Below are positions 46,198 through 58,205 of a stretch of DNA of 64,000 nt, one piece after another; within the stretch, counting starts at the first letter, position 1; each line of letters starts with the position of its first letter. Origin of the DNA: Erodium maritimum (Eukaryota; Streptophyta; Magnoliopsida; Geraniales; Geraniaceae). Below the pieces are notes generated by a model, which worked only from the letters and a program-made list of their open reading frames with translations, was not told the origin of the DNA and searched no databases. Location of the stretch: NCBI GenBank assembly GCA_963921825.1, contig OY997594.1:8809001-8873000 (forward strand). The letters are read 5' to 3'. The position numbers and the translations under genes are program-made.

Positions 46198-48610
46198 TAT
46201 GAGGTCCCAAAGGGAAGCCACTAGAGTCTCCTCTCCCCTAATCACCCCCACCCCCTCACCCTCTAACGCCGCCATCGACCACCTCCTTGGCCTCCAACAA
46301 TGCTGCCTCCTCGATACTTTTTTCGGTTTCGGACCGTCATGATCGTTTGGTTCTATTTCATTTTCTCTGTTTTCTTCCTTTTTCAAGGTTTAATTACAAG
46401 AAAGTTCGTTGGACACCTATGATTAGTGCGTGGAGATTTAGGGATTCTAGCCGAGAAGGATACCTGAATCAACAACACCCTCCTTTACTTACTATCGATT
46501 TCATGTTTGATCGTTCTCCTCACGACAAAAAGAGTCTTCTCCATGGTATCAAATAACGTTTAGGCACCATCTTGAGCGGTTCTCCACAGTTTGATTTTAA
46601 TTTTCATTTTGTACGTCCTTCATTTACAAATCCGTAGTGATATCGGTTCTTTATCTCATAGTCTGTTAAACAGGGACTTACAGGGCCCTGTTTTCTACAC
46701 TGATTCTTTTTATTAATAATATCTATGCAACTTTCGTTTAAAAAACGGCATTTGGGTACAAACATGGATAATGGAATTGAACTCAAGTCAATAAACAAGT
46801 TCGATATAGAAATGGTTGTAGTGACGGAGAATTATTGGTAAGAATCTTTAACCTCATATCGTGACTGAACATTGTCTATTTCTCTAATGTCTCGTGATTG
46901 AATATACCCTTACCGGTCATTTTGTTGACAACTTTCCAATAAAGATCGGTTTTAAAATCGTATATATAAAAGACTCGTTTTTCCCTTAAGGTCAACACAA
47001 AAACGACTCTAGCCATACTCGTCAGTGTTTACAAAATTTAAACGGTCTGCACATATGACATGGGTGGGATTCTTATCATCTACATCGAAATAACTTAACA
47101 TACATACTTGGACTTGAAGGACGAAGAACGACGACTCAACCAGTGAAACTTCAAAAACAGGGCCAGAATAAGACCAGTGCAAGCCCCCAACTCCAAGAAC
47201 TCCACCACAACCTCAGCCCATAGGAACCGAATAGGAACCTAGCAATCGATGAACACCAGTTGCAACCCAAAAAAGGGGCCAGGACAAAACAAAACCAAAC
47301 TCACCTAGAATCATCTAAACTCAACAAATTCACTACAAAAAAATTCTTCAGACGAGCCAAGGGCTTACGAACCCCACAGTGGCCAGCACCAACTGTGAGG
47401 TCTCGTCCTCAACACGAGGACGAGAAACAGAAGACTAGATGGCAGAAAAAGAGGAAAGAATACAACGATAAGGGGAGAGAGGAAAGTAAGAGCAAAGATA
47501 AAAACAAACCAAGAAGGTTTATGACCATCCTTACTCTTCCAAGAGCTAAAAGGGGAGGGAGAGCTGAGTAAAAATCCAACGCCTCCACTTCAGATGACCA
47601 TCAAAATAGGAAGAGCAAACGCTTTCCACCGCGAAGTCGTAGAAAACCACCACCACGCCAGACGAGCAACCCAGACCCGCGGCGGACCCAAGAACAAAAG
47701 AAAAGATCTGACCAGGAATGGTCAGATCTACAAGCCACGCCACCAAATCGCGCCAGCGACCTCCATCCTCGCGAAAGCACACCAAGACCACACTGATCCT
47801 TATCTAAATCGACTTGGAAATGAGTCCCACACCTAGAAGAGGGGAGTTACACCAGGAACCGAGGAAACCGACCACGGAGGCGGCGCCGCGAAACCCTAAC
47901 TCCAACACCGACGAGCACTGATCCGCAACAATCACCGCCTGAGAAGGAGGGGAAAGTAGACTCACGACCAGATCGGAAACGGGACAACGAGAGAGGGCGA
48001 AGAAACAGGGAGAAAGAGAAAAGCCAAGAAGCGAAGAAGGAAGGAGGGAGGAGAAGGGGTAAGGCTTAAGGGTTCACCACTGGCAACGACCAAGGCCGGA
48101 AGGCCTGACATCACCGGTGGTGAAGAAGGACGACGGTTAGGGTTTCTAGACGGGAATGGGGACTTTGGCAACACGGCATCTCCATACAACATTCACCTTG
48201 TTACAACAACAACAACATCAACAACATTTAGAGAAACATTCTCTTGGAAGGCAAACTCCAAGCATCAAGGAGCCTCAATCCAATTTACTTCAGGGTTTTC
48301 TGCAAACATCTTTCAGATGCATCAAGGATGTAGAATCACAACTCTCTCAAGTGCAACTCCAATCTCAACTATCAACAAACTCTTGTAGGAAGGGAATATC
48401 CTTCCGTAACACAAAATTAGCAACATTTTCATTGTTTTGTTTGGATTTAGCTGTTTTCTCACTTTCTTCTTCACAATTTCTCAGTTACTTTGAGACTGGT
48501 TTGTATCTTGTTTCATCTACAACATGTAGCTAGATTGTTTTTTGTAATCATTTTCTTCCTCGGAAGAGTGTCTATTTAAATATGTTTTCGCTTAACAAAA
48601 AAAACTATCT
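46198..48610. other. unassigned region, partly GC-rich
   Basis: 46198-47130 is non-coding and AT-rich. 47140-48200 is GC-rich; on the minus strand it looks like the 5' leader of a LINE or gene (CT-rich, with AAACCCTAACC, then short open frames), but no RT or gag domain is visible. 48156-48533 is a plus-strand frame rich in Gln and Ser with no domain, ending near an A-run at 48597. I cannot assign it. Confidence 0.3.
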
Positions 48611-49729
48611 AGATTGCCAATTCAATTAACCATACCATTGCTATAGTACAATTAAGGCTGAATTGGTCATACTTCCCTTTCACCGTTCCTTCCTTTCATA
48701 TTAACCATGTTATCATAATACTGTAAAATTAATGTGAACCCAAACTTTCTAGGAGCCAATCGTACGTAAAATGACAATAATACGTGTCGGTACAATCATC
48801 TAATCATAGACTATATATATGGAACAACATTATTCTTGTGTCTTCTTCTTCTTTTCCCAATTAAAAAAAAGGTTTGAGTTGATTGGGTCTGATCTGATGT
48901 GAGCCTCTTACGTGCTTTTCCTCCATAGCTATTACTACTAGTGTGACACTTTAATGTTATCTTCTTTCACACTCCAAATGAAGAACATAAGTGGAAGTGG
49001 ATCAGGTGTAAACGGACTTAAGTAAGTCATGCCATGACCCAATTCAAATGCGCGTGAGAGCGACCCTCTGTCACTTACACGCCAATATCAATCATCACTT
49101 TTGTCTCTCTCATAGGGTTTTAACTATAAGATTTTGGACTTGTTTTAGATTAAAAAAAAATGGTTCACTGTTTGATCCATTTTAAGAAATAGGCTCAACG
49201 ATCATATATAGAACTAGGAGGTTGCAAGGGTTCACATGAATCTAGCAACTTCAATCCATCCAAAAGCATCATTTCTCAATCCGTCCAAAAGAAATAGTTT
49301 AGAGACATTTTTGTTTGTGTTTCAGTTAATGGCTCATGAAACAATTATATGTGTTTTATTTACGTGATTATGTTTTACTAAATCTGGCCTTCAAAATGGT
49401 GATATAGATTATGAGAAAATGATATAGTAAGTGAGCCATAATATGATTGGCAAGTGCTACTTGTCTTGCTCGACTTGCTTAGGTGTCATAATTAACACCA
49501 ATTCACATCCGAGTCCACAGCTTAAATTTTGAGAAAGACCGATATAAAGTTGAATTTAGAAATTCTCGAAACCAGGGATATGGTCAAATGTTTTAAAAGA
49601 AAACTTATAATTTTAAAAAAAAAAGTATTTACACTATTACTTTTAACTAGATTGCAAGAGTCGATTAAAAAATAAAACTCCCATTAATTGGAAAGGTAGA
49701 TCTACTGGGATTCGGAACAACTGTCATTC
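48611..49729. other. AT-rich intergenic region
   Basis: I see no gene, repeat structure or RNA gene here. Confidence 0.45.
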
Positions 49730-50440
49730 GTGTGCGATAGGCCCCTTGGGTATTTAGAGATAAACATATTTGGGCTCAGTCAACCGGATCAAGCCCAAGC
49801 CCAAATTGCACGCTCGAGCCCAAGCTCGCACGCACGCACGAGCTCAGGCCCAAGCCCAACTCGGGCTTACCCAAACCCTAGTCGCACTGTTCCCCTTTCT
49901 TCTTCGTGTTCGAGCACGCCTCCCGACACGTTCCAGCTTCCTTCTCTTCCTCTCTCTCACGTCCTCTCGCGCCCGACGCCGCCCTCACCCTCACCGATTG
50001 CTTTTCCTCCGCGTGCGAATCGAGCCATCGCCATCACCTGAGACGAGATCCAGACGCCTGAAGCTCCTCGCTTATGTCCGTCTCTCCCGAGCCCGAATCG
50101 CTTGACGCCGGCAACGGAAAGGACAACACGGTTCGTGCTCTCGTCGCCCCGTTCATCTTCTCCGACCTCGCACCGCCAGAAAACCCACCCTGACGAGCTC
50201 GGTTTGGGCGAGCTTCGCCGCCTGAATCCCGAGCTCCATCGCGGTTCCCTCGCCGGCGAAAGCTTCTTCCCTCGCCAGATCTGAGATAGAGGGGTGTTGG
50301 ACCGCGCGTCTGCCACCACCGTCATCGCCATGGCCACGCCGGAGCTCTAACGCCCCTCCCGGCCACCTCTGCTTGCCCTCCGAGCTTCCTTGTCGCCGTC
50401 CGCCGCCACGACCAGACTAGGACCTCGCCGCCGTTACCCT
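49730..50440. other. GC-rich unassigned region
   Basis: Repeated AAGCCCAAGCCC and GAGCCCAAGC words (49785-49870) precede GC-rich sequence with open frames on both strands but no domain. It may belong to the LTR fragment that follows. Confidence 0.3.
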
Positions 50441-51330
50441 CGACCTCGCCGTGCTCGGGACAGGCTGGATCTCGAGCGGATTGGGCCTTGGGCCAGGACT
50501 GGCCTCGGGCCAGGACCAACCTCGAGCCCGGTTGGGCCTTGGGCCAGACCGGATCCCGATTGGGCCTTGGGCCAGGCCAGACCTCGGGCCAGGCCAAGGT
50601 CCAACAGGTCGGGTCCGGAATGGGGTCGGAGATGGATCTGGGTCGGGTCTGAGGCCGGGTTCGGGTCGGTCCTAGGTCAGGTCCGGGTCTGGGTTCTGGA
50701 CCGGGTCGGATCCGGGTCCGGTTTCGGATTCGGGTCAGAACTGGGTCGGCAGTTTAATTATTTAATTAATTAATTTAAATGATTTAAAATGGAGAACTCA
50801 AAGGACTAAATTGAAAAATTAGAGGACCTTCGGACTGTACCGAGACTTATTATGACTTTTACCTGTTAAAATCAGACTTTGACTTCGTCCGAGAAGACCG
50901 GAGGTAGGCCAGGACGTCAGCAGCTAGGAGACGTAGCTGTTGGATTCTTCTTGAGGTAGGGAAAGTAGCAAATACCGCTTTAATTATGGAAAGTTACTAG
51001 TATGCATGATTAGAGAATAATAATAACCGGAAAGGTCCTAGTTTGCATATAGGATGTGATTCACTAGAATAACCGCTTTCAATTATTAAATAACCGAACG
51101 AGTCTTAGTAACATGTAGGATGTGATTCACTAGAATACATGCTTTCAATATTTGGGAAATTGCCGTGCTGGTAGAATGGTCATGACGAGCCTTAGGGTTG
51201 CGTGTTGATTGAGATGCATGATGCGTGTTATACCGTTGTGTGAGAGTCTAAATAATATTATACTCGGTGTAGCATGTTGTGATTGTGTGTGGGCAAGTGT
51301 GTCGTGTTTGATATGATGTGAACCCTTCCT
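50440..51330 (+). mobile_element. partial LTR H of the long-LTR family
   Basis: Repeats of TTGGGCCTTGGGCCAG and GGGTCGGGTC (50480-50750) sit where the other copies have palindromic GC words. The following GAGGTAGGGAAAGTAGCAAA and TTTGGGAAATTGCCGTGCTG match the inside of copies B and F in the same orientation. Neither terminus is present, and its right side runs into a DUF4283-type remnant. Confidence 0.6.
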
Positions 51331-52140
51331 TATCGGTCTGTCTACATCCAAGCCAATCCTGAACCACAAGAAGTCGTTCCAGGGCTTCGGGTTAGGTATA
51401 AGGGCCTCGGATACCTCTTTCCCTAGCGTGCTAGCAAGGAGAGCTCGGATTGAGTCATTTCTAGCATCTCCCAGGACATTAAAGACTCGGACCCCTATCT
51501 CCATAAACCTGAATGGAATGCTCTCCGGTTGCATGCATGACCCATACGGGAGAAGGATAAGAGGATACCCGCTAAACGTCCAATGGTTGTTATGCCGGAT
51601 ACGATTGAGGATAACTTCAGATGGGAAACGAAAGGAGACCAAGTCCTTTGAGAGGACATCCACCCCATATCATTAACCTGCCAGTGTTTGAGCATCACCC
51701 CGATCAAAATCTTTGGGGTATGCCAAACCCCGGTGACCAATCGGCCCACGAGAGAGAGTCGGTACCTATCATCAGACATGGTCGGATGCGCGTCACGGGG
51801 AACCATGACGATTTCATCTTCATCCTCATCGTCCTCGAGAGACACCCCTCCCAAGTGGTCCGAGATAGAATCTAGGGTGTTCCTCGCCGGAAGAGTATGA
51901 GCAGGCAGTACATCCATGCACACCGAGACGATCGGAATCCTGGTCTGAGAACGGAGCGACGACCATGCACGTGGTTGTGGTTCACGGATCTTGTCTGACT
52001 CCCGGCGTGTCGGCAAAAAACGATCGTAGGAGGATTGGTGTTTTTCCTGTAGTGGGCTCCTTCGCGAGGTGAGGAGGACAGAAGCTCCCTTTGTCGACGG
52101 AGGTGTCGGTGTCTCCGATTCCCCTACTGGCAGCGACTAG
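51331..52140 (-). pseudogene. DUF4283-type retroelement ORF remnant
   Basis: On the minus strand two overlapping frames (52016-51495 and 51663-51331) contain an N-terminal acidic region (LEDDEDEDEIVMVP), SDDRYRLSLVGRLVTGVW, then, in the other frame, DVLSKDLVSFRFPSEVILNR, WTFSGYPLILLPYG and PFRFMEIGVRVFNV. This is the order of a DUF4283 domain as found at the start of plant LINE ORF1 proteins. A frameshift separates the halves and the protein is cut where the LTR fragment begins. Confidence 0.6.
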
Positions 52141-53705
52141 GGTTAGTGCTTCTAAGGGACAACGAGCTGTTGATCGTGGTTGGTTTTACCACATTCGTGA
52201 GGAGGCTGGACGTACGGCTTCGAGAGGAGGAGGATGAGGAGTTGAAGGTAAGAACCATGATTGAAAGAAAGATTGGAAACGGATTCGGAATAGTTACTAC
52301 GAGAGAAAGAAAGAAAAAAAGAGGAGAAATCCAGTCTCTAACACTAGAAAAGTTCTATTATAGATATTTAGAAGTGTTACTTGATTTTGCCTTTATTCAA
52401 GAATGGTAATAATGCTTTAACATGGTCATGACTTTTCAAGTATCAGTTTCATTAAGAATTGCTCCGTCATGTTAGGACTGTACAGTTAATTAATTATTGC
52501 TTGAGCCTGGGTTTAATATTGTAACTTATGTCGATCCAACTGATAATTGTGAACGCGAGATTTTCAGTACGGCCTACTGGATGATGGTTAATTAATCTAC
52601 TCTCGAATAGTGTGGAATATTAGAATTGAAAATGTATAAAAATGAGAACACAATTATTTTAATTTGGTTGGTGGACGTATAAGAAATATATATACAAATG
52701 TATACATGGAAGCTGAATCTTAGTCGGTATGAATACTTTTCAGTACCAGTTGGCATTAAGCAAGGATGGGTGGTCCAAGGGTTGACTACCGATGATTAGG
52801 AAATAATCGTGCCATCTCATATGGGATCAATTAATGTATTTCTTAACAATAACTGAACTATAAACCAATTCAACTGGTGCTCGCTTCTCTCTCAGCGTTA
52901 GAGAATAGGGTTTGTAATGAAGTTTTTGTGACGACGGTGATGCACCTCAACGGTCTAGTGACGACGAGTGATGGAATGAAGACGGGGACTGCGGGGTTAT
53001 TCTCCGATGTCCCCTTTACCGTCATGAACACTTGGTTCTCCCTCTCATCCTCTGTCTCCAGGCCGTGATGGCGTTGTAGTGATGGAGGCGAAGACCCTTG
53101 TGTTCTCTGCCCAACGATGATGGAACGGGTCACTCCTAAGAATATACGGACGGGAGGAGGACGGGGGCGCCAGGGCGTGGTCCTGAACCATCCCAGAGGA
53201 GTTGTGTGGTGCACTCAGGGGATACGAGCAAGCCCGCGCCATTTTCACCAACATTCGTTGTCCCTGACGGCCTCTTCGCCTCAGGTTCTCTCTCTGTTCT
53301 CTGGACAGGCGTTTCAGGTTGGGGGAGATTGGAGACCTTCGGGGAGTCGGTCGGGGTCGGGGATGAGTGTCAATAGGGAAGGAAGCCTCGGAAGGAGAGA
53401 ACACGAATATGGGGGGTGTGCGGAGGCGGTAGACGCTCGGAGATCCAACCGATACAGGGTCATGTTGAGGCTCAACATATGTTGGAGCAGTACTGACCTG
53501 TTAACGAAGGGGCGGCAGAGGTTGGCGAGGAGTCAAAAGGACCAAATGTGGTTCTGAGATGGCGGCGCAAGGCCTTTAGGGTTTTCGATCCGGGGAAGAG
53601 GCCCATGGAGGCGGGTGGGCTGGACCGGTTTGGAGCAGGCCTCTGTGACATGGGAAAGGGCCCGATGGATCTGGTGGGCCTACGATCAGAAAGGGAGGAC
53701 CAAAA
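52141..53705. other. unassigned region before element D
   Basis: 52400-52870 is AT-rich and non-coding. 52880-53700 is GC-rich with open frames on both strands but no domain. Confidence 0.3.
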
Positions 53706-54680
53706 TGTCACGCCCCAAAACCGGTTTTGACCGGACTCGAGACGTGAACTAAGAAACAACAATAAATAAAACGGTTTTTAAAATAAAATAAGTTCCACAA
53801 CGATAATCCAAATCAACAAAACTGACAAAACGAGTCAACAGCTCGGAAACCAAGTAATACAGATGTTTAGTAATAATAGAAAAGTACGTCTCTAGGTCAT
53901 ACTAGACTAAGACTCTCGCTAGCTCCCAAGCTCTGAGAATCCCGCTAGAACAAATCCCGCTCAAAACCTGTAGAACAGTAAAGTAAAGGGGCGAGCTTTC
54001 GCTCAGTAGGAAAAGTAGTTAAGGCGATGAGCTATTCACTCACCACCACGAGTAACCGTCCAATTAGGGCATATTAGTAAGCACAGTAACTATGAACCAG
54101 TTAAACAGAAGATTCAAGACAACGTTTAGTCCCCACTCGGGTACAACCCGTAAATTAGCCTCGACGCTGAACCGAACTTAATACCACTTTTCTCACCTAT
54201 GCCCTTGACCACTATCGTCTACTCAATTCTCGATAGACAACGACCACAGTTATCTCACAACCGACCACACGTGCGAACCCGCACGACAATACACTAAACT
54301 CAGGTAAAACTGTATTTTAAATCAAGAAGATCACCTGGCATGCATAAGTAGTCACAGCAGTCAACACAGATCAAAACACATAGCAATATCAACAATCACT
54401 GCCACCTATGGTATCCCAGAACAATGCGCCGGCTTCCCATAACCCAACTTGACCACACCATACCGGAATTAACATCGGCCTAGACATCTTCCCATCGGGG
54501 TACAACTCAGGACATACTGGACCGGAATCCTCCTACGGTCGGGTATCTTCCCGCAACACGGGGTACAACTCATATCGTTCAGCCAATACAAACACACATG
54601 TAAAGCAATAGCAACCACGCAGCAAGTCATTAACAATACACACACATTGAGTCTCTCATACTACGCCGGATCACACCAAT

Positions 54681-55010
54681 ATAGCACATTTTGCCGACAC
54701 CTAGTCGGAGGGCAGGCGCACCTTATCACAGAATCATAGCACATTTTACCGACACCTAGTCGGAGGGCAGGCGCACCTTGTCACGTAACGATAGCTCATT
54801 TTACCGACACCCGGTCGGAAGGCAGGCGCACCTGATCACGAAACCATAGCTCATTTTACCGACACCCGGTCGGAAGGAAGACGCACCTGATCACGAAACC
54901 ATAGCTCATTTTACCGACACCCGGTCGGAAGGCAGGTGCACCTTATCACGGGCAATAACACGTTTTACCGACGCCCTGTCGGAAGGCAGGCGCACCTTCT
55001 CATAGAATCT
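54681..55010. repeat. 55-bp tandem repeat in element D, six copies
   Basis: Units start near 54683, 54738, 54793, 54848, 54903 and 54958 and contain TTTTACCGACACC..GTCGGAAGGCAGGCGCACC. The GGTGTCGG...CCGACACC words can pair, so each unit is a small hairpin. Confidence 0.9.
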
Positions 55011-55946
55011 GAGCACACTGTCGACCATGATATTATACCGGAATCCTCTTCGGCATAACTTATCCTACCGGGAGCCTCGGTCTACATGTCCTATATCGGA
55101 ACCATCCAACAATCTAGGTATCAGACTGGAATACACAGCCTCGGAACATATCGCGCCGGAACACACAGCCTCGGCCACGATATCAGACCGGAACATCATC
55201 CTCAACATATTATACCAAACACAACACCCCGACCTACCACACCGAACAATCTTACCGAACACACCAGAACGGTCTATCAATCACACGATCATGTCACAAG
55301 CATTGATTCACGTCATACCCAAACACATCATACTTGTCATAACATACCAACATACCACACTGAGCATACCACATCATTATCCTCAATCTACAACGGATAA
55401 ACCACATATCAAGCATCACAATCATCAATCATGGCATCACAAACAACACACAAACCTAAGGGCTCGACATGACCCACATGCATTTCTACAGCACGGCAAT
55501 TCCCAAACTTACGGCACGACATGGCTCGTAAGCTATCCCTCATTTCACTCGTTCCTCACATCCTACATGCAATTCTATCATTATAACGAGTATTCGCAAC
55601 TTATATGCATACTATTAACTTTCCGCAATTAAACCGGTATTCGCTACTTTCCCTACCTCGATCGCTTTCCAAACGCTTAGTCACTTCACGATGCCCAAAA
55701 GTCTCCTCCGCCGAGCTCGGGTCCAAAGTCTAGGATCACAAAATAATACGAGAATCAAGAGTAATTCACGATCGGTTTAAAGAGGAAAACATTCCCAATT
55801 ATCCCCAAAAGGGCTCGGTTATAGGCAACTGTCCCAATTACTCGAAATCCACCAAAAAGGGCCCAAAAGGCTCAATTTTGATCTGTCACGATTCGGGTCA
55901 CGGAGCCTTGACGGGCTCCGTATCGGATCGGGTCACGGACCCAAAT

Positions 55947-57479
55947 TGTCACGCCCCAAATCCGGTTTTGACCGGACTCGAGACGTGAACTAGGAATAAC
56001 CGCTTTCAATACTTTGGGAAATTGTCGTGCTGGTAGAATGGCCATGACGAGCCTTAGGATTGATTGTGATTGTGTTCAATTGTCTCAAATGCCGATGCAT
56101 GTGTCATTCTTCGGATAATACTAGAGTCATACTAAACTAGATGAATTGTGATGAATGCATTGTGAATGTTTGTGTTGTGTTATGATTGGTTGAATGAATG
56201 AAATGAATGTGATTGTGTCTTGTGGTATGATCGGGTGAGTGATAGACCGATGGGACGTGTTTGTTAAGTCATGCCGGTAAGCGTGATTGGTAATATAAGT
56301 TCTGTATGACGTGTTGTGATATGGTTGTTGGGCTTGGTAATCCGTGTTTGAACTATGATATTATGATGCGAGTTATTCTCTTGTTGTGTGTTCCACGAGG
56401 AGTTGTGTTCCGGTATGGTACCTATACCGATGGGAATGCCGGTGTGGGGTAGTACCTAGGCCGACGGATTGTGTTTACCCCGATGGGAATTCCGGGAAGA
56501 CCAATGAGTATTCCGGTATTGTGTTTACCCCGATGTGAATTTCGGGAAGACCGATGAGCATTCCGGTATTGTGTTTACTCCGATGTGAATTCCGGGAAGA
56601 CCGATGATCATTCCGGTATTTGTATTATTTGTTTCTCCGATGCGTGTGTTCCAGGAAGACTTAGGCCGAGGGTTATTCCGGCATGGTATATTGTTCTTTC
56701 ACTCCGATGCTACGTGTTCCGGAGAGACTTGTTTCACCCCGATGATATGTGTCCCTTCACGGATGTTTCCGGGAGGATATCTTGTTTCACCCCGATGATC
56801 TGTGTCCCTTTGGAGACATTTCCGGGAGCCCCGATGATATGTATTCCTTGTGGGAACATTTCCGAGAGTCCCGATGATATGTGTCCCATCGCGACCGAGG
56901 GGCATTCCGGTACGATGTGTTGGTTTGTCTGTGGATCGAAGTCTTGTGGTTTAAATCATCTGTATTTTCGTACTTGTGTGTTCTTTAGTTGTTTTATTGA
57001 TCACTAAGCTGTTTTCCCCGTTAATCTCCTGGAGTCACGATGTTATTAAGTGTTGTAATTCTTGTGGCTCTTTACTGTTGGTGTCTTTTGTATAATCGTA
57101 CTAATCGGAACTTTTTTTGTAAAAGCGGGAGTTCTTTTTACTCTACTACTTTTTCCTACTGAGCGTAAGCTCACCCCCCTTCTTGTTTACTGTTTCACAG
57201 GTTTCATTGCTGAGTAGACCTTGAGGTTGATTCAGGGCTTGGGAGCTTGAGGATTCGGGTTGTTTGGTAGTAGAGACCACCTGTTTACGTGCACTTTTGT
57301 AACAAACTATGTTTTCCTTTCCCGTTTTGGTTTGAGCTTTGACTCATACTTATCAGAATTGTTATTTGGAACTTAAAGATTTGGAGTTGATTTTCAATTA
57401 AAATTACTTTTATTATTATTTTACTATTATTCCTAGTTCACGTCTCGAGTTCGGTCAAAACCGGATTTGGGGCGGGACA
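55947..57479 (+). mobile_element. chimeric fold-back unit of the long-LTR family (E-F)
   Basis: The left 48 bases are a family left end (TGTCACGCCCCAAATCCGG ... GAACTAGG). The rest is a family copy in the opposite orientation, ending GATTTGGGGCGGGACA. The ends are therefore inverted repeats, unlike any true solo LTR. Inside are TTTACCCCGATGTGAATTCC-type repeats (56410-56900), the hairpin TGAGCGTAAGCTCA at 57160-57173, and acceptor-like TTTCACAG/GTTTC at 57200. Flanks CAAAT and GTCTA do not match. Confidence 0.7.
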
Positions 57480-58170
57480 GTCTACACCGTCACGGTTCTC
57501 CTCACGGAGCCGCGACTTGTGCCGTCACGTTATCCGTCACGGAGCCGTGACGTCCTCCGTCACGGAGCCATGACGTCCTCCGTCATGGTCCCCGTCACGG
57601 ATCCGTGACGGGTCTGGACAGCTTGTCCTTCTTCTTTCTCCAGCTCCGATTTCACGAAAATAAACCTCAAAACCTCCATTTTTGACCTTCCCAAACCTCC
57701 AAACAGCTCCATAAACGTCAATACCTCACTACCCATCATGGGTCTTCATCAAAACACCAAAAATCCAATTGAAATCTATCATCCATCTCCCTTTTCTCTT
57801 CATAAATCATCATCCAACACCAAATAACCCAAACCCATGAACACCCAACTAGTTCAAGCACTTTTTACATCAAACCCACTAAGTAGAAATCAACCAAAAC
57901 GAATTTAGATAGAGGATTTACCTTAAGGATGCAAAGGGGATGAAGAAAACCTAGATTTGGAGAGGATTTAGGAAGAAAAGCCACCAAAGGAGCTACCTTT
58001 ATCCTTGCTTCTTCTTCAAGCTTCAATGGAAGCTCTTCATTCTATCCTCCCTTGGTGAAATTCGGCCAACACAAGAAATGAGGTGAAATTGTGTCCCAAA
58101 TTGCCTTAAAACCTAACCTTGAAAAGTCTCAAATGCCCCTTTTAGTTTCTTCCTTCTCCTTAGCTCAAGT

Positions 58171-58203
<33 letters not shown>
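58171..58203 (+). repeat. homopolymer run of 33 G
   Basis: Thirty-three consecutive G lie inside element D, where copy A has a short GTGGGG word. Such a run can form stacked G-quadruplexes and is prone to length error. Confidence 0.9.

Positions 58204-58205
<2 letters not shown>

Noticed and set aside
54681..55010. 55-bp repeats with inverted words resembling a CRISPR array
   Set aside because: Spacer parts are also repeated and the block lies inside LTR element D.
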